Below, one piece after another: positions 17,531 through 24,468 of a stretch of DNA of 64,000 bases (its first letter is position 1; every line of letters starts with the position of its first letter). The translations under genes were made by a program, and so were the position numbers. This DNA comes from JACKCB01 sp964452775. Its GTDB lineage: Bacteria; Chloroflexota; Anaerolineae; Promineifilales; Promineifilaceae. The notes beneath the pieces are model-generated. The model was not told the DNA's origin, ran no database searches, and worked only from the letters and a program-made list of their open reading frames with translations. The stretch is from the NCBI GenBank assembly GCA_964452775.1, contig CAYVQP010000001.1:124001-188000 (forward strand), in the 5' to 3' direction.

Positions 17531-17821
17531 ATGAGTTTCCAATGGTTGGACAACTTTCACAAGGGGATGACCAAGCCGCCGGATTATGCGCAGCGAACGC
17601 TGGCCGCCTACCGGCTGGGCATGCGCGCCGGCGGCGCAATCATCGGAGTGCGAATAGAGCCGGGAACGGTGTGTTGCCTGGAGGTCCGGGCGCTATCTCC
17701 GAACACGATTTATCAGCCGGATGATGCGCCTATCCTGCCGCTGCCGGGGTGTACGTTGGGGGAGCGCTGCAACTGCGTCTACCGGCCGGCCATGCGTTAC
17801 GAACAGGATTCCGGCGAATAG
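17531..17821 (+). CDS. Small conserved-type hypothetical protein with C-terminal cysteines
   Basis: A 96-residue protein that I cannot assign to a named family. The N-terminal half is amphipathic (WLDNFHKGMTKPPDYAQRTL). A short beta-rich centre follows, and the C-terminal third has a cysteine cluster PLPGCTLGERCNCVYRPAM (C-x6-C-x-C), which could bind a metal. The start is ATG 17531; it lacks a ribosome site but fits a leaderless promoter at 17496-17524. It lies between the divergent APH-type gene and the convergent fmdB-type gene and appears to be a single-gene unit. Codon use and composition match its neighbours, supporting it as real. Confidence 0.6.
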   Translation: MSFQWLDNFHKGMTKPPDYAQRTLAAYRLGMRAGGAIIGVRIEPGTVCCLEVRALSPNTIYQPDDAPILPLPGCTLGERCNCVYRPAMRYEQDSGE

Positions 17822-17860
17822 CCCACGACGCCGGCTTGATGCTTTCCTGATTCCTGCCGG

Positions 17861-17890
17861 ACAAACAAAAAAGGGCTTGACACAAGCCCT
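17861..17890 (-). terminator. Intrinsic terminator of the FmdB-type gene
   Basis: A perfect 8-bp stem AGGGCTTG/CAAGCCCT (17872-17879 and 17883-17890) with a 3-nt loop. On the minus strand it is followed by a T-rich tract (TTTTTTGTTTGT, 17872-17861). It lies 47 nt past the stop codon at 17938. Confidence 0.75.
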
Positions 17891-17937
17891 CACAGTATTC
17901 GTCCGTTGTTGGCGGCCCGAGCAGTTGGTTCTTACTG

Positions 17938-18267
17938 CTATTCAGCCGCCGGGACTTTGTCCTTCTTTTCAGGCGCAGCCGGCGTAATGGAATCAGCGCT
18001 TGATTTTGTTTCAGATTTCTCGCCGCTGTCAGCGCTCTTTTCTGCGCCCTCGCCGCCGCTCTTCGCAGAGGCCAGCGCGCCGTTCTTGCCCCGGTTGTCC
18101 GTCACGTAGAAGCCGTTGCCCTTGAAGACAATGCCCACGCTATTGATCACTCGCCGGACGCCGGTTGCGTTACAGAGGATACACTGTTCAATCGGGTCGT
18201 CGGACATGCGCTGCCGAAGCTCGAACGAGCGTTCGCAGGAGTCACACCTGTAGCTGTAGATTGGCAT
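17938..18267 (-). CDS. FmdB family zinc-ribbon protein
   Basis: A 109-residue putative regulator of the FmdB family. The conserved N-terminus MPIYSYRCDSCERSFELRQR begins the zinc ribbon; the second pair of cysteines is in QCILCNATGVRRV. These are followed by the family's FKGNGFYVTD segment. The C-terminal 45 residues are low-complexity Lys/Glu/Ser/Ala, as often seen. The start was set at ATG 18267 because it is the family's N-terminus and has AAGGAAAG 3 nt before it; the open frame continues 41 codons further upstream without support. Its terminator is at 17861-17890. Function in this family is poorly defined. Confidence 0.88.
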   Translation of the reverse strand: MPIYSYRCDSCERSFELRQRMSDDPIEQCILCNATGVRRVINSVGIVFKGNGFYVTDNRGKNGALASAKSGGEGAEKSADSGEKSETKSSADSITPAAPEKKDKVPAAE

Positions 18268-18419
18268 ATACTTTCCTTGAATGCGCGCAATTTCACCCCG
18301 AATTTTAGCGGTTGAGCATGACTTTCGCAAGCTGTCGTGCCGGGCAGTCAGACGGCTGTTGCACCGCGCGCAAAATGGCCGGCCCGACAACGCAGCGCCC
18401 GACGGGACGGCTATTGCCC

Positions 18420-18447
18420 TTGCTTGTTCAGGGCCGCTAAATATGTT
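18420..18447 (+). promoter_or_regulatory. Putative promoter of the PH-domain gene
   Basis: TTGCTT (18420-18425), 16-nt spacer, TATGTT (18442-18447). The start codon is at 18511 with GGAGG in between. Confidence 0.35.
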
Positions 18448-18510
18448 ACAAAAGCCACGTAAACATGAGGTTAGATTTGAGTTCGAATCTTATCAACACA
18501 TGGAGGAAAG

Positions 18511-19047
18511 ATGAATCCTACTGAGGTACAGGCTCGCGTGAAAGCCCGCGTATGGCAGGAGATCGCCCAGTCGCAGGGAGAGTTCGCTGATATTTCCCAT
18601 GACAAACTGAATAAGCTGGTTGACCTGGCCACCAACGCGGCATTGATCGAGTTCGACGATGAGATTGACGAGGTGATTGCCAAGGAGAATCTGGGCGAGG
18701 AGGTATACGGAACCACCGACGAAAAGGTGCTCTGGCAGGGCCGGCCCTTCCTGACGATTTCCAGATCCTATGTCATCACCAATGAGCGGGTACGGATATT
18801 GAGCGGTCTGCTCGGCAAAGAAAGGCTGGACATAGAGCTAATACGAATTCAGGAAATGGACCAACGGCAGACGCTGCGCGAGCGAATGATGAATGTTGGC
18901 GACATTACCATAAGTAGCCACGATCCCAGTCATCCGCGTATCGTCCTAAACAATATCCGCGAACCGCAGCAGGTCCATGAGATCCTCCGGCGAGCGGTCC
19001 TGGATGCGCGCAGCAAACACGGGTTATATTATCGCGAAGAGATGTAA
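18511..19047 (+). CDS. PH (bPH2-type) domain protein
   Basis: A 178-residue soluble protein. The N-terminal ~60 residues are helical and acidic (LVDLATNAALIEFDDEIDEV). They are followed by a bacterial PH-like domain: EKVLWQGRPFLTISRSYVIT, ERVRILSGLLGKERLDIEL and an IQEMDQRQT strand pattern. In other bacteria such domains are usually attached to membrane helices; none is seen here, so this one is cytoplasmic. A good ribosome site (GGAGGAAAG) precedes the ATG. It is convergent with a cyclic-nucleotide-binding gene, and the two reading frames overlap by 19 nt (19029-19047). Specific function unknown. Confidence 0.72.
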   Translation: MNPTEVQARVKARVWQEIAQSQGEFADISHDKLNKLVDLATNAALIEFDDEIDEVIAKENLGEEVYGTTDEKVLWQGRPFLTISRSYVITNERVRILSGLLGKERLDIELIRIQEMDQRQTLRERMMNVGDITISSHDPSHPRIVLNNIREPQQVHEILRRAVLDARSKHGLYYREEM

Positions 19048-19448
19048 GTAGTCTGCTGCGGGGATAGCTCGGGCTTGTCCTGCAGCAACCGTTCCGCCTC
19101 TGCGCGACTCATCACGTAGAGGGTGCACTCGTCCACCGCCTCGGCTGTGGTCTCATGCATAGTAAGCCCGATAAGCGGCATTTCACCAAAGCATGCCCCC
19201 GGCCCCAGGGTCGCCATGACTGATTTCTCCCCGGCTGCTGTGAGCAGATAGAACTGCACCTGCCCCTTCGCAAGGATGTACAGGACATCTCCGGCCTGAC
19301 CGGGCGCGCAGAGAAGCGCACCTGGCCGGCAGGTTGCCTTCGTTAGCTGCCCCTCCAGCCGCGTCCACTCCTCCGGCGCCAGCTTCCGCAACATTACTAT
19401 TGCCGAGACATAGTTCGGCCCTTCTCCAGGCGTCACGCGGTCATTCAC
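19029..19448 (-). CDS. Stand-alone cyclic-nucleotide-binding (CRP-type) domain protein
   Basis: A 139-residue protein consisting almost only of a cNMP-binding beta-barrel: CRPGALLCAPGQAGDVLYIL, LAKGQVQFYLLTAAGEKSVM, and the phosphate-binding cassette LGPGACFGEMPLIG. In cAMP-binding CRP the cassette reads roughly GE(L)...RxAT; here the arginine position is replaced (GLTMHETTAEA), so ordinary cAMP binding is doubtful. There is no DNA-binding helix-turn-helix. It lies 6 nt downstream of the histidine kinase gene (stop 19455) and may be part of that operon as an accessory sensor. It overlaps the convergent PH gene by 19 nt. Confidence 0.75.
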   Translation of the reverse strand: MNDRVTPGEGPNYVSAIVMLRKLAPEEWTRLEGQLTKATCRPGALLCAPGQAGDVLYILAKGQVQFYLLTAAGEKSVMATLGPGACFGEMPLIGLTMHETTAEAVDECTLYVMSRAEAERLLQDKPELSPQQTTYISSR

Positions 19449-19454
19449 CCTATC

Positions 19455-20765
19455 TTATGAGCCGTCAGGGTTGATGGGCAAAAAGAAGCTGACCTGCGCG
19501 CCGCCTGCCGGCGCGTTTTCCGCCCAGATGCGTCCATTGTGTGCCTCAACCACCGCTTTGGCGATTGCCAATCCCAGTCCGGCGCCGCCGGTTTCCCGGC
19601 TGCGCGCCTGTTCCCCGCGATAGAACTTCTCGAACACACGCGGCAGGTCCTCCTCGGAGAAGCCCGGCCCGTTATCCTGCACGGTCACCGTAACCCCCTG
19701 GTCATTGCGCCACGCCTCAATCACCACAAGACCGCCCTCTACAGGGGCATGATTCAATGCATTGCTGATCAAATTGGACAACACTCGCCCAATCTTGGAC
19801 GCGTTCATCGTTACGGGATCGATATCAGCGCTGACCTCGCCGCGCAACATAATGCCCCGCGCTTCGGCAAGCGGCTGAAAAGTTTCCAGGGAATCTGAAA
19901 TGAGGTCGCTAAGTGAATGGGCAGACATTTCAATGGCGATACCGCCGGCATTGAATTGGGCAAGCTCAAAGAGATCGTCAATCAGCTCATTCATCGCCAG
20001 CACGTCCGCTCGAATCGTGCGATAGTAGCGCTGAACCGTTTCTGTATCGTCAACCACGCCATCATGTAGCGCTTCAACCAGGACTCTGATGCTGGTCAAT
20101 GGGGTGCGCAAATCATGCGAGGTCCAGGCAATCAGGTCACGCCGTAAGACTTCAAGCTCCGCTCGCTGCCTTTCCGCCCGCTGAAGCTGCTCAGCCATCT
20201 CGTTGAAGGCCAGGGCGACTTGCGCCACCTCATCGCGACCATTGACCAGCGCACGCGCACCCAGGTCGCCGGTTGCAATCGCCTGCGCCTTCGAAGCCAG
20301 GACGCGGAGACCATTTGTTGCTGTGGACGCTACGAAAAAGCCGAAGGTGGTAGCAATCATCAGGGCAAAAACCAGGAGCACAATGGAGAGCGCCAGGTCG
20401 TGCGGGCTAAAGAACATCTGGGCGGCCATCACCAGCACGTTGACAAGGATCAATAACGCCGCCAGCAAATAAGATAGCGCCAGAGAAATCTGCAGCGACG
20501 GTGAGCGAGCCAGTCCGGCGCGATACACAAGAAAACCCAGAGCCAGTGAGATTGCGGAGGTTAGCGCCAGCGTACGGATCAAGGTTGTCAACTCCGATAG
20601 CGGAGGTTGCATCAACCAGACCATAGTCAAGCCGGCTGCGATCAACGCCAGAATCAAGCCGACCGCCAGGATCCCCCAATAGGTCACTTCCCTTTTCCCG
20701 GGCTGCGGCGCTTCGGAGGCTATCTCATGCACCACGGCCCATCCTGGGTTCGAACTTGTAGCCAA
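19455..20765 (-). CDS. Sensor histidine kinase (HAMP-HisKA-HATPase)
   Basis: A membrane sensor kinase partnered with the response regulator upstream. Several hydrophobic helices occupy residues ~25-150 with little outside loop, so it may sense a membrane or internal signal. A HAMP linker follows (VLASKAQAIATGDLGARALV, through FNEMAEQLQRAE). The phosphoacceptor is in WTSHDLRTPLTSIRVLVEAL. The ATPase domain has the N box LSNLISNALNHA, G1 DNGPGFSEED, F box VFEKFYRG and G2 GGAGLGLAIAKA. The open frame starts 41 nt inside the regulator gene; an internal GTG at 20735, leaving a short overlap, is an equally good start. The pair is surely co-translated. Signal unknown. Confidence 0.9.
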   Translation of the reverse strand: MATSSNPGWAVVHEIASEAPQPGKREVTYWGILAVGLILALIAAGLTMVWLMQPPLSELTTLIRTLALTSAISLALGFLVYRAGLARSPSLQISLALSYLLAALLILVNVLVMAAQMFFSPHDLALSIVLLVFALMIATTFGFFVASTATNGLRVLASKAQAIATGDLGARALVNGRDEVAQVALAFNEMAEQLQRAERQRAELEVLRRDLIAWTSHDLRTPLTSIRVLVEALHDGVVDDTETVQRYYRTIRADVLAMNELIDDLFELAQFNAGGIAIEMSAHSLSDLISDSLETFQPLAEARGIMLRGEVSADIDPVTMNASKIGRVLSNLISNALNHAPVEGGLVVIEAWRNDQGVTVTVQDNGPGFSEEDLPRVFEKFYRGEQARSRETGGAGLGLAIAKAVVEAHNGRIWAENAPAGGAQVSFFLPINPDGS

Positions 20766-21453
20766 CTCCCCAAACAGTGACCAACCATTCCGGCTGGCTG
20801 GGATTCCGCTCTAATTTTTCGCGCAATCGCCGGATGTGCACCGTGACTGTGCTCGGATCCACATAGTCCGAGAAGCCCCACACATTTTGCAGCAACTGGT
20901 CGCGGCTAAACACTTGCCGGGGATGGCAGGCCATAAACCAGAGGAGATTGAACTCGGTAGCAGTCAGTTCCAGCTCGTGCTCGCCGATCTTCACCAGGCG
21001 GGTAAGTGGATCGATCAGCAGCTCATCAAAGGAGAGCGGTTGCTCAGCTTGTTCACCGGCCATGCCGCCCGCCTGGGCGCGGCGCAGCACCGCTTTCACC
21101 CTGGCCACCAGTTCAGCCGGCGAAAACGGCTTGGTCACATAGTCGTCCGCCCCCAGTTCCAGGCCATAGATGCGATCAGTCTCCTGACTGCGCGCGGTCA
21201 GCATAATCACCGGCACGCTGCCCGCCGGGTGATTGCGTAGCCGGCGCATCATTTCCAGGCCGTCAATTTTTGGCAGCATCAGATCGAGAATAACCAGCGA
21301 AGGCGGCTGAATGGTGATCTCCTGGAGCGCGGTCTGACCATCATACGCCTGGCGCACCTGGAAGCCGTCTCGCCGCAGGTAAAGAGTGACGACTTCGACC
21401 ACTGAACGCTCGTCGTCTACAACCAGGATGTCTTCAGCCTTGCCGGAAACCAT
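20725..21453 (-). CDS. OmpR-family response regulator
   Basis: A 242-residue DNA-binding regulator. The receiver domain begins ILVVDDERSVVEVVTLYLRR (acidic pair DD), with the phosphoacceptor aspartate in LVILDLMLPKIDGLEMMRRL, threonine in VIMLTARSQ and lysine in DDYVTKPFSPAEL. The C-terminal winged helix is typical of OmpR/PhoB (ELTATEFNLLWFMACHPRQV, YVDPSTVTVHIRRLREKL, VWGVGYKFEP). GGAGG lies 4 nt before the ATG. It overlaps the kinase gene downstream. Upstream, between it and the divergent molybdoenzyme gene, is the nested inverted-repeat element at 21497-21620. Confidence 0.93.
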   Translation of the reverse strand: MVSGKAEDILVVDDERSVVEVVTLYLRRDGFQVRQAYDGQTALQEITIQPPSLVILDLMLPKIDGLEMMRRLRNHPAGSVPVIMLTARSQETDRIYGLELGADDYVTKPFSPAELVARVKAVLRRAQAGGMAGEQAEQPLSFDELLIDPLTRLVKIGEHELELTATEFNLLWFMACHPRQVFSRDQLLQNVWGFSDYVDPSTVTVHIRRLREKLERNPSQPEWLVTVWGVGYKFEPRMGRGA

Positions 21454-21496
21454 TCAACCTCCGACTTGTATTGTAGTGCATTTTTGTTACGCCGGT

Positions 21497-21620
21497 CTTA
21501 GTGATTCTCTCGCTAAATCTTTATAGAAACCCCGCAGGTCTTGCTGAGTATGCTCGCTCGGCGGTAAACCCGTGAAAGACCTGCGGGGTTTTGTCCTCAG
21601 TTAGCGAGAGTACCACTTAG
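21497..21620. repeat. Nested inverted-repeat element (MITE-like or regulatory)
   Basis: The outer arms are 21497-21516 and 21601-21620, which match at 17 of 20 positions as inverted repeats and include a perfect CTCTCGCTAA/TTAGCGAGAG. Inside them is a perfect 16-bp inverted repeat, AAACCCCGCAGGTCTT at 21527-21542 with its complement at 21576-21591, and a 33-nt centre. It sits in the divergent region between the OmpR-type regulator and the molybdoenzyme. A partial relative is at 60097-60124. It could be a small non-autonomous mobile element or a structured RNA or operator. Confidence 0.6.
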
Positions 21621-21754
21621 GCGAATGAGAACTTCTGCAACGGTAACATTCTTGTAAGCGAATTGGCGACTATTCGCGGCCATTTTTCGGTACACTTATG
21701 CTCGTAGTATCCTGGACCATCACCACTGCGCGCAATTTTCGAGAGATCACAAAG

Positions 21755-22828
21755 ATGAAAGCATATGAGAGACCGGGGATCACCCGGCGGCAGTTTCTGC
21801 AGGCAGCCGCCGGCAGCGCCCTGTTGCTGTTGATCGGTTGCCGGCCCGGGCAAACGGACGGCGACCTATCACCTACACCGGAGGTCGCTGGGGGTGCAGC
21901 GATCGTACCGGCGGTCGCCGCGACGCGCCGTCCGCGGGAGATCGAGATCACGCCGGTGGAGAAGTTCTATTTGCAGCATTTTCAGAGCGCGGCGAACGTG
22001 GACGCTGCGACCTGGACATTGACTGTTGACGGATTGGTAGAGCATCCGGGCACATTCACGCTCGACGCGCTGAAGAGCCGGCCGCGAGCGGAGATGATGC
22101 GCACGCTGGAGTGCATTGGAAATCCGGTGGGCGGTAATCAGATCGGCAATGCTGTCTGGGCCGGCTTCTGGCTGGAGGAACTATTGGCCGAAGTAGGGGT
22201 CAAGCCGGAGGCGGTGCGCGCCCGTTTTCTCGCGGAGGATGGCTATGAGACCTCCGTCGCCCGCAGCTTCATTGACCGGCCCGGGGTGCTGATGGCCTAT
22301 GAAATGAATGGCGCGCCGCTGACGCCGGAGCACGGCTACCCGCTGCGCATCTTCATGCCCGGCCTTTACGGACAAAAGATGCCGAAATGGATTTCGCTGA
22401 TAGAGTTCATCGGCGACGATAGTCATCGCGGCTATTGGGAGGAGCGCGGCTGGTCGGATGTGGCCACGGTGAAAACGAACTCGCAGATCATGCAGCCGGA
22501 GCACATCGGCGCCGTACCATTGGCTGAAATCGAAGTGTTCGGCGTCGCCTATGCCGGCGACCGCAACATCACATTGGTGGAAGTAGGCGTCGAAGCTGAC
22601 AACCAGCTGACCTGGTATCCGGCCGAGTTGCTCGCCGGACCCAGCAGTCAAGTCTGGACGCAGTTTTATCTCGCCTGGACCCCGCCGAGCGCTACAAGCT
22701 TTACATTGCTGGTGCGGGCGACAGATGAGCAGGGTTTTGTACAGACCGAACGGGCTTCCGGCATCCTGGAAGGCTCCTATCCCGACGGAACCGACAAGAT
22801 CCACAGCATAGTAGTCCGGGCAGGCTGA
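21755..22828 (+). CDS. Tat-exported molybdopterin-dependent oxidoreductase lipoprotein (sulfite-oxidase fold)
   Basis: A 357-residue periplasmic or surface enzyme of the sulfite oxidase/MsrP fold. The N-terminus has a twin-arginine motif (ITRRQFLQAAAG) and a hydrophobic stretch ending in a lipobox-like LLLLIGC, so it is probably exported folded and lipid-anchored. The molybdenum-binding cysteine is in RTLECIGNPVGGN, followed by the family's WAGFWLEELL. Later come YEMNGAPLTPEHGYPLRIF, FMPGLYGQKMPKWI and a C-terminal immunoglobulin-like dimerisation domain (DRNITLVEVGV). The start was set at ATG 21755 by the Tat signal; the open frame extends 19 codons upstream. It is 11 nt from a pentaheme cytochrome gene, its likely electron partner. 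Substrate unknown. Confidence 0.88.
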   Translation: MKAYERPGITRRQFLQAAAGSALLLLIGCRPGQTDGDLSPTPEVAGGAAIVPAVAATRRPREIEITPVEKFYLQHFQSAANVDAATWTLTVDGLVEHPGTFTLDALKSRPRAEMMRTLECIGNPVGGNQIGNAVWAGFWLEELLAEVGVKPEAVRARFLAEDGYETSVARSFIDRPGVLMAYEMNGAPLTPEHGYPLRIFMPGLYGQKMPKWISLIEFIGDDSHRGYWEERGWSDVATVKTNSQIMQPEHIGAVPLAEIEVFGVAYAGDRNITLVEVGVEADNQLTWYPAELLAGPSSQVWTQFYLAWTPPSATSFTLLVRATDEQGFVQTERASGILEGSYPDGTDKIHSIVVRAG

Positions 22829-22839
22829 CCGTAGGCATC

Positions 22840-23577
22840 ATGCGTGTTCTGGCGATTGTTGCTGTGGTATTGCTCGCCGTCGGGCTCCTGACGACCCTGG
22901 GAGCAACCAAACTGGAGGAGCAAGACGTCTTTTGCACGAGCTGCCACCTGGGCCCGGAAACGACCTACCACTCACGTTCCCTGGATGCGCGGGAAGTGGA
23001 AGATCCGTTTGAACTGGCGGACCTGGCAAGCTTTCACTATTGGGACGACCCGGACTTTCGCTGCATCAACTGCCATCGTGGGGATGACTCCCTGCCGCAC
23101 CGGGCGCAGGTCTTGCTCTTGGCTGCCGGCGACACCCTGACCTGGGCCTTGAGCGAGCCTGACCAAACTACGGAGAAGGGCGCTGTGCCTAATCCCGATC
23201 CCAACATCGAGGAGTGGATTGGGCCGGAGGGTTTCTCTCGTCAGGGGGAGATCCTGAACGCCGGCTGCCTCAAATGTCATGGCGACACCCTGACTCTGGT
23301 CGGATTCGATAATCACTTTCACAACAAGCTGCCCGCCGCGCAAGCAGCTTATGCCGCCGGCAGCGAGCTAAGCTATCCCATAGGCTGGGATACAGGGTTC
23401 GGGACCGACGACCTCCTGCAAGCTGAAAACACGGTAGTCACCTGCTTGGACTGCCACCGCGCTCATGTATCTGGCTTCGAGTCCGAATACTTCCTTGACC
23501 GGAACACCGTCCTGTTTCCGGCTTGCGTCCAGTGCCACAAAGAGGCGGAAAACGGCCCGCTGGATCTGGTCAATTAG
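22840..23577 (+). CDS. Pentaheme cytochrome c, membrane-anchored
   Basis: A 245-residue protein with an N-terminal membrane helix (VLAIVAVVLLAVGLLTTL) and five CxxCH haem sites: CTSCH, CINCH, CLKCH, CLDCH and CVQCH. The first site and the anchor resemble the NapC/NrfH type, where a small multihaem protein takes electrons from quinol. The rest is less similar, so the name is left open. It follows the molybdoenzyme at 11 nt spacing and very likely carries electrons to or from it. The last haem motif is close to the C-terminus. The downstream lipoprotein gene is convergent (21-nt gap). Confidence 0.87.
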   Translation: MRVLAIVAVVLLAVGLLTTLGATKLEEQDVFCTSCHLGPETTYHSRSLDAREVEDPFELADLASFHYWDDPDFRCINCHRGDDSLPHRAQVLLLAAGDTLTWALSEPDQTTEKGAVPNPDPNIEEWIGPEGFSRQGEILNAGCLKCHGDTLTLVGFDNHFHNKLPAAQAAYAAGSELSYPIGWDTGFGTDDLLQAENTVVTCLDCHRAHVSGFESEYFLDRNTVLFPACVQCHKEAENGPLDLVN

Positions 23578-23598
23578 CTGCTACTACTCGCAGCGTCC

Positions 23599-24069
23599 TT
23601 ACTCCTGTGAGACACCTCCGCACCATTTCCAGGCGCCTTCTTCATTAACCATTCGCCACGTCTCATCAATAGGCAGGACATTTTCTGCCGGCAGCGGCAT
23701 CTGGTCGCTGGGTTCCAACTCGGTGGGGAACTCCACGTTTCCGCGCATGAGGACTTCCGCTTCCGTTTCTGCGCCGCCGGTTCGCCGGGCAATTACATCT
23801 ACCTTGAGACCCTCAGGGTCAAATTCCTGTCCAGCAGCCTTCACCGCAAATCCAATCGCCCACAATGACAACAGGTCCTGGCTGGCGCTTCCATCCGGCG
23901 TTCGCCCGCAGATAAGCCCGCTCAGGGCTTCGTCGTCGTTGTGCAGCACGGCATCCAGAAAAGCAGCCGCGGCGATCTCCTCATCTTTCGTGCCGGCGCG
24001 CGTACAACCCACCGCCAATCCCAGCAGGAGCACAGCCAACACCAGAAGCAATTTCATTTTGTTTTGCAC
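23599..24069 (-). CDS. Small putative lipoprotein
   Basis: About 156 residues, beginning with a lipoprotein signal (MKLLLVLAVLLLGLAVGC), then a region (FLDAVLHNDDEALSGLICG) reminiscent of NTF2-like or DUF4878-type small secreted domains. It ends TWRMVNEEGAWKWCGGVSQE, a typical ending of that kind of domain. I cannot assign a function. The start is GTG 24069, with GGAGG 5 nt before it; ATG 24057 is the next choice. The anti-sigma factor at 30895-31785 has a C-terminal domain of similar layout (MIDAAINADDASLQALLS). A shared fold is possible but not shown. Confidence 0.65.
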   Translation of the reverse strand: MQNKMKLLLVLAVLLLGLAVGCTRAGTKDEEIAAAAFLDAVLHNDDEALSGLICGRTPDGSASQDLLSLWAIGFAVKAAGQEFDPEGLKVDVIARRTGGAETEAEVLMRGNVEFPTELEPSDQMPLPAENVLPIDETWRMVNEEGAWKWCGGVSQE

Positions 24070-24253
24070 ACATTCCTCCCCGGCTGACAAAGTTACGCGA
24101 CACACGTTGTCAACCAGTAGCTATCCAGTCCAATCAAGTACTTTCTCGAGTATACCTTAATCAGGCCCTTTGGCGGAAGCAAGTCCATATGATAAAGTCC
24201 GCCAGATGCCGGCATACTAACCTTAATGCCGGGTTCTCTGGGAGAGTAGATTT

Positions 24254-24463
24254 GTGATCGAGCGACCAATCACCAAGCGCTGGCTGGGATATCTGCTGAT
24301 ACTAGGGGGCGTCGCCGGAATCGCCGGCCCCTTCCTGATTGATTTGCTTCAGGCCGGGCAGTATCAGGGCATCGGTTCCACTCAGCGTCTGGCGCTGGCG
24401 GCGTCCCTGCTATTGCTGGCGTTCGGCGTATCGCTACTGCCGCTCGGCGACCGGCCGGCTTAA
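24254..24463 (+). CDS. Small two-helix membrane protein
   Basis: A 69-residue protein starting at GTG 24254, with GGGAGAG upstream. It has two hydrophobic helices: YLLILGGVAGIAGPFLIDLL and ALAASLLLLAFGVSLLPLG. Five bases separate it from the next gene, a GT-C membrane protein, so they probably form an operon. A small inverted repeat (CCGGCAT 24209-24215 with ATGCCGG 24226-24232) lies in its leader. No family recognised. Confidence 0.6.
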   Translation: MIERPITKRWLGYLLILGGVAGIAGPFLIDLLQAGQYQGIGSTQRLALAASLLLLAFGVSLLPLGDRPA

Positions 24464-24468
24464 GCTTC

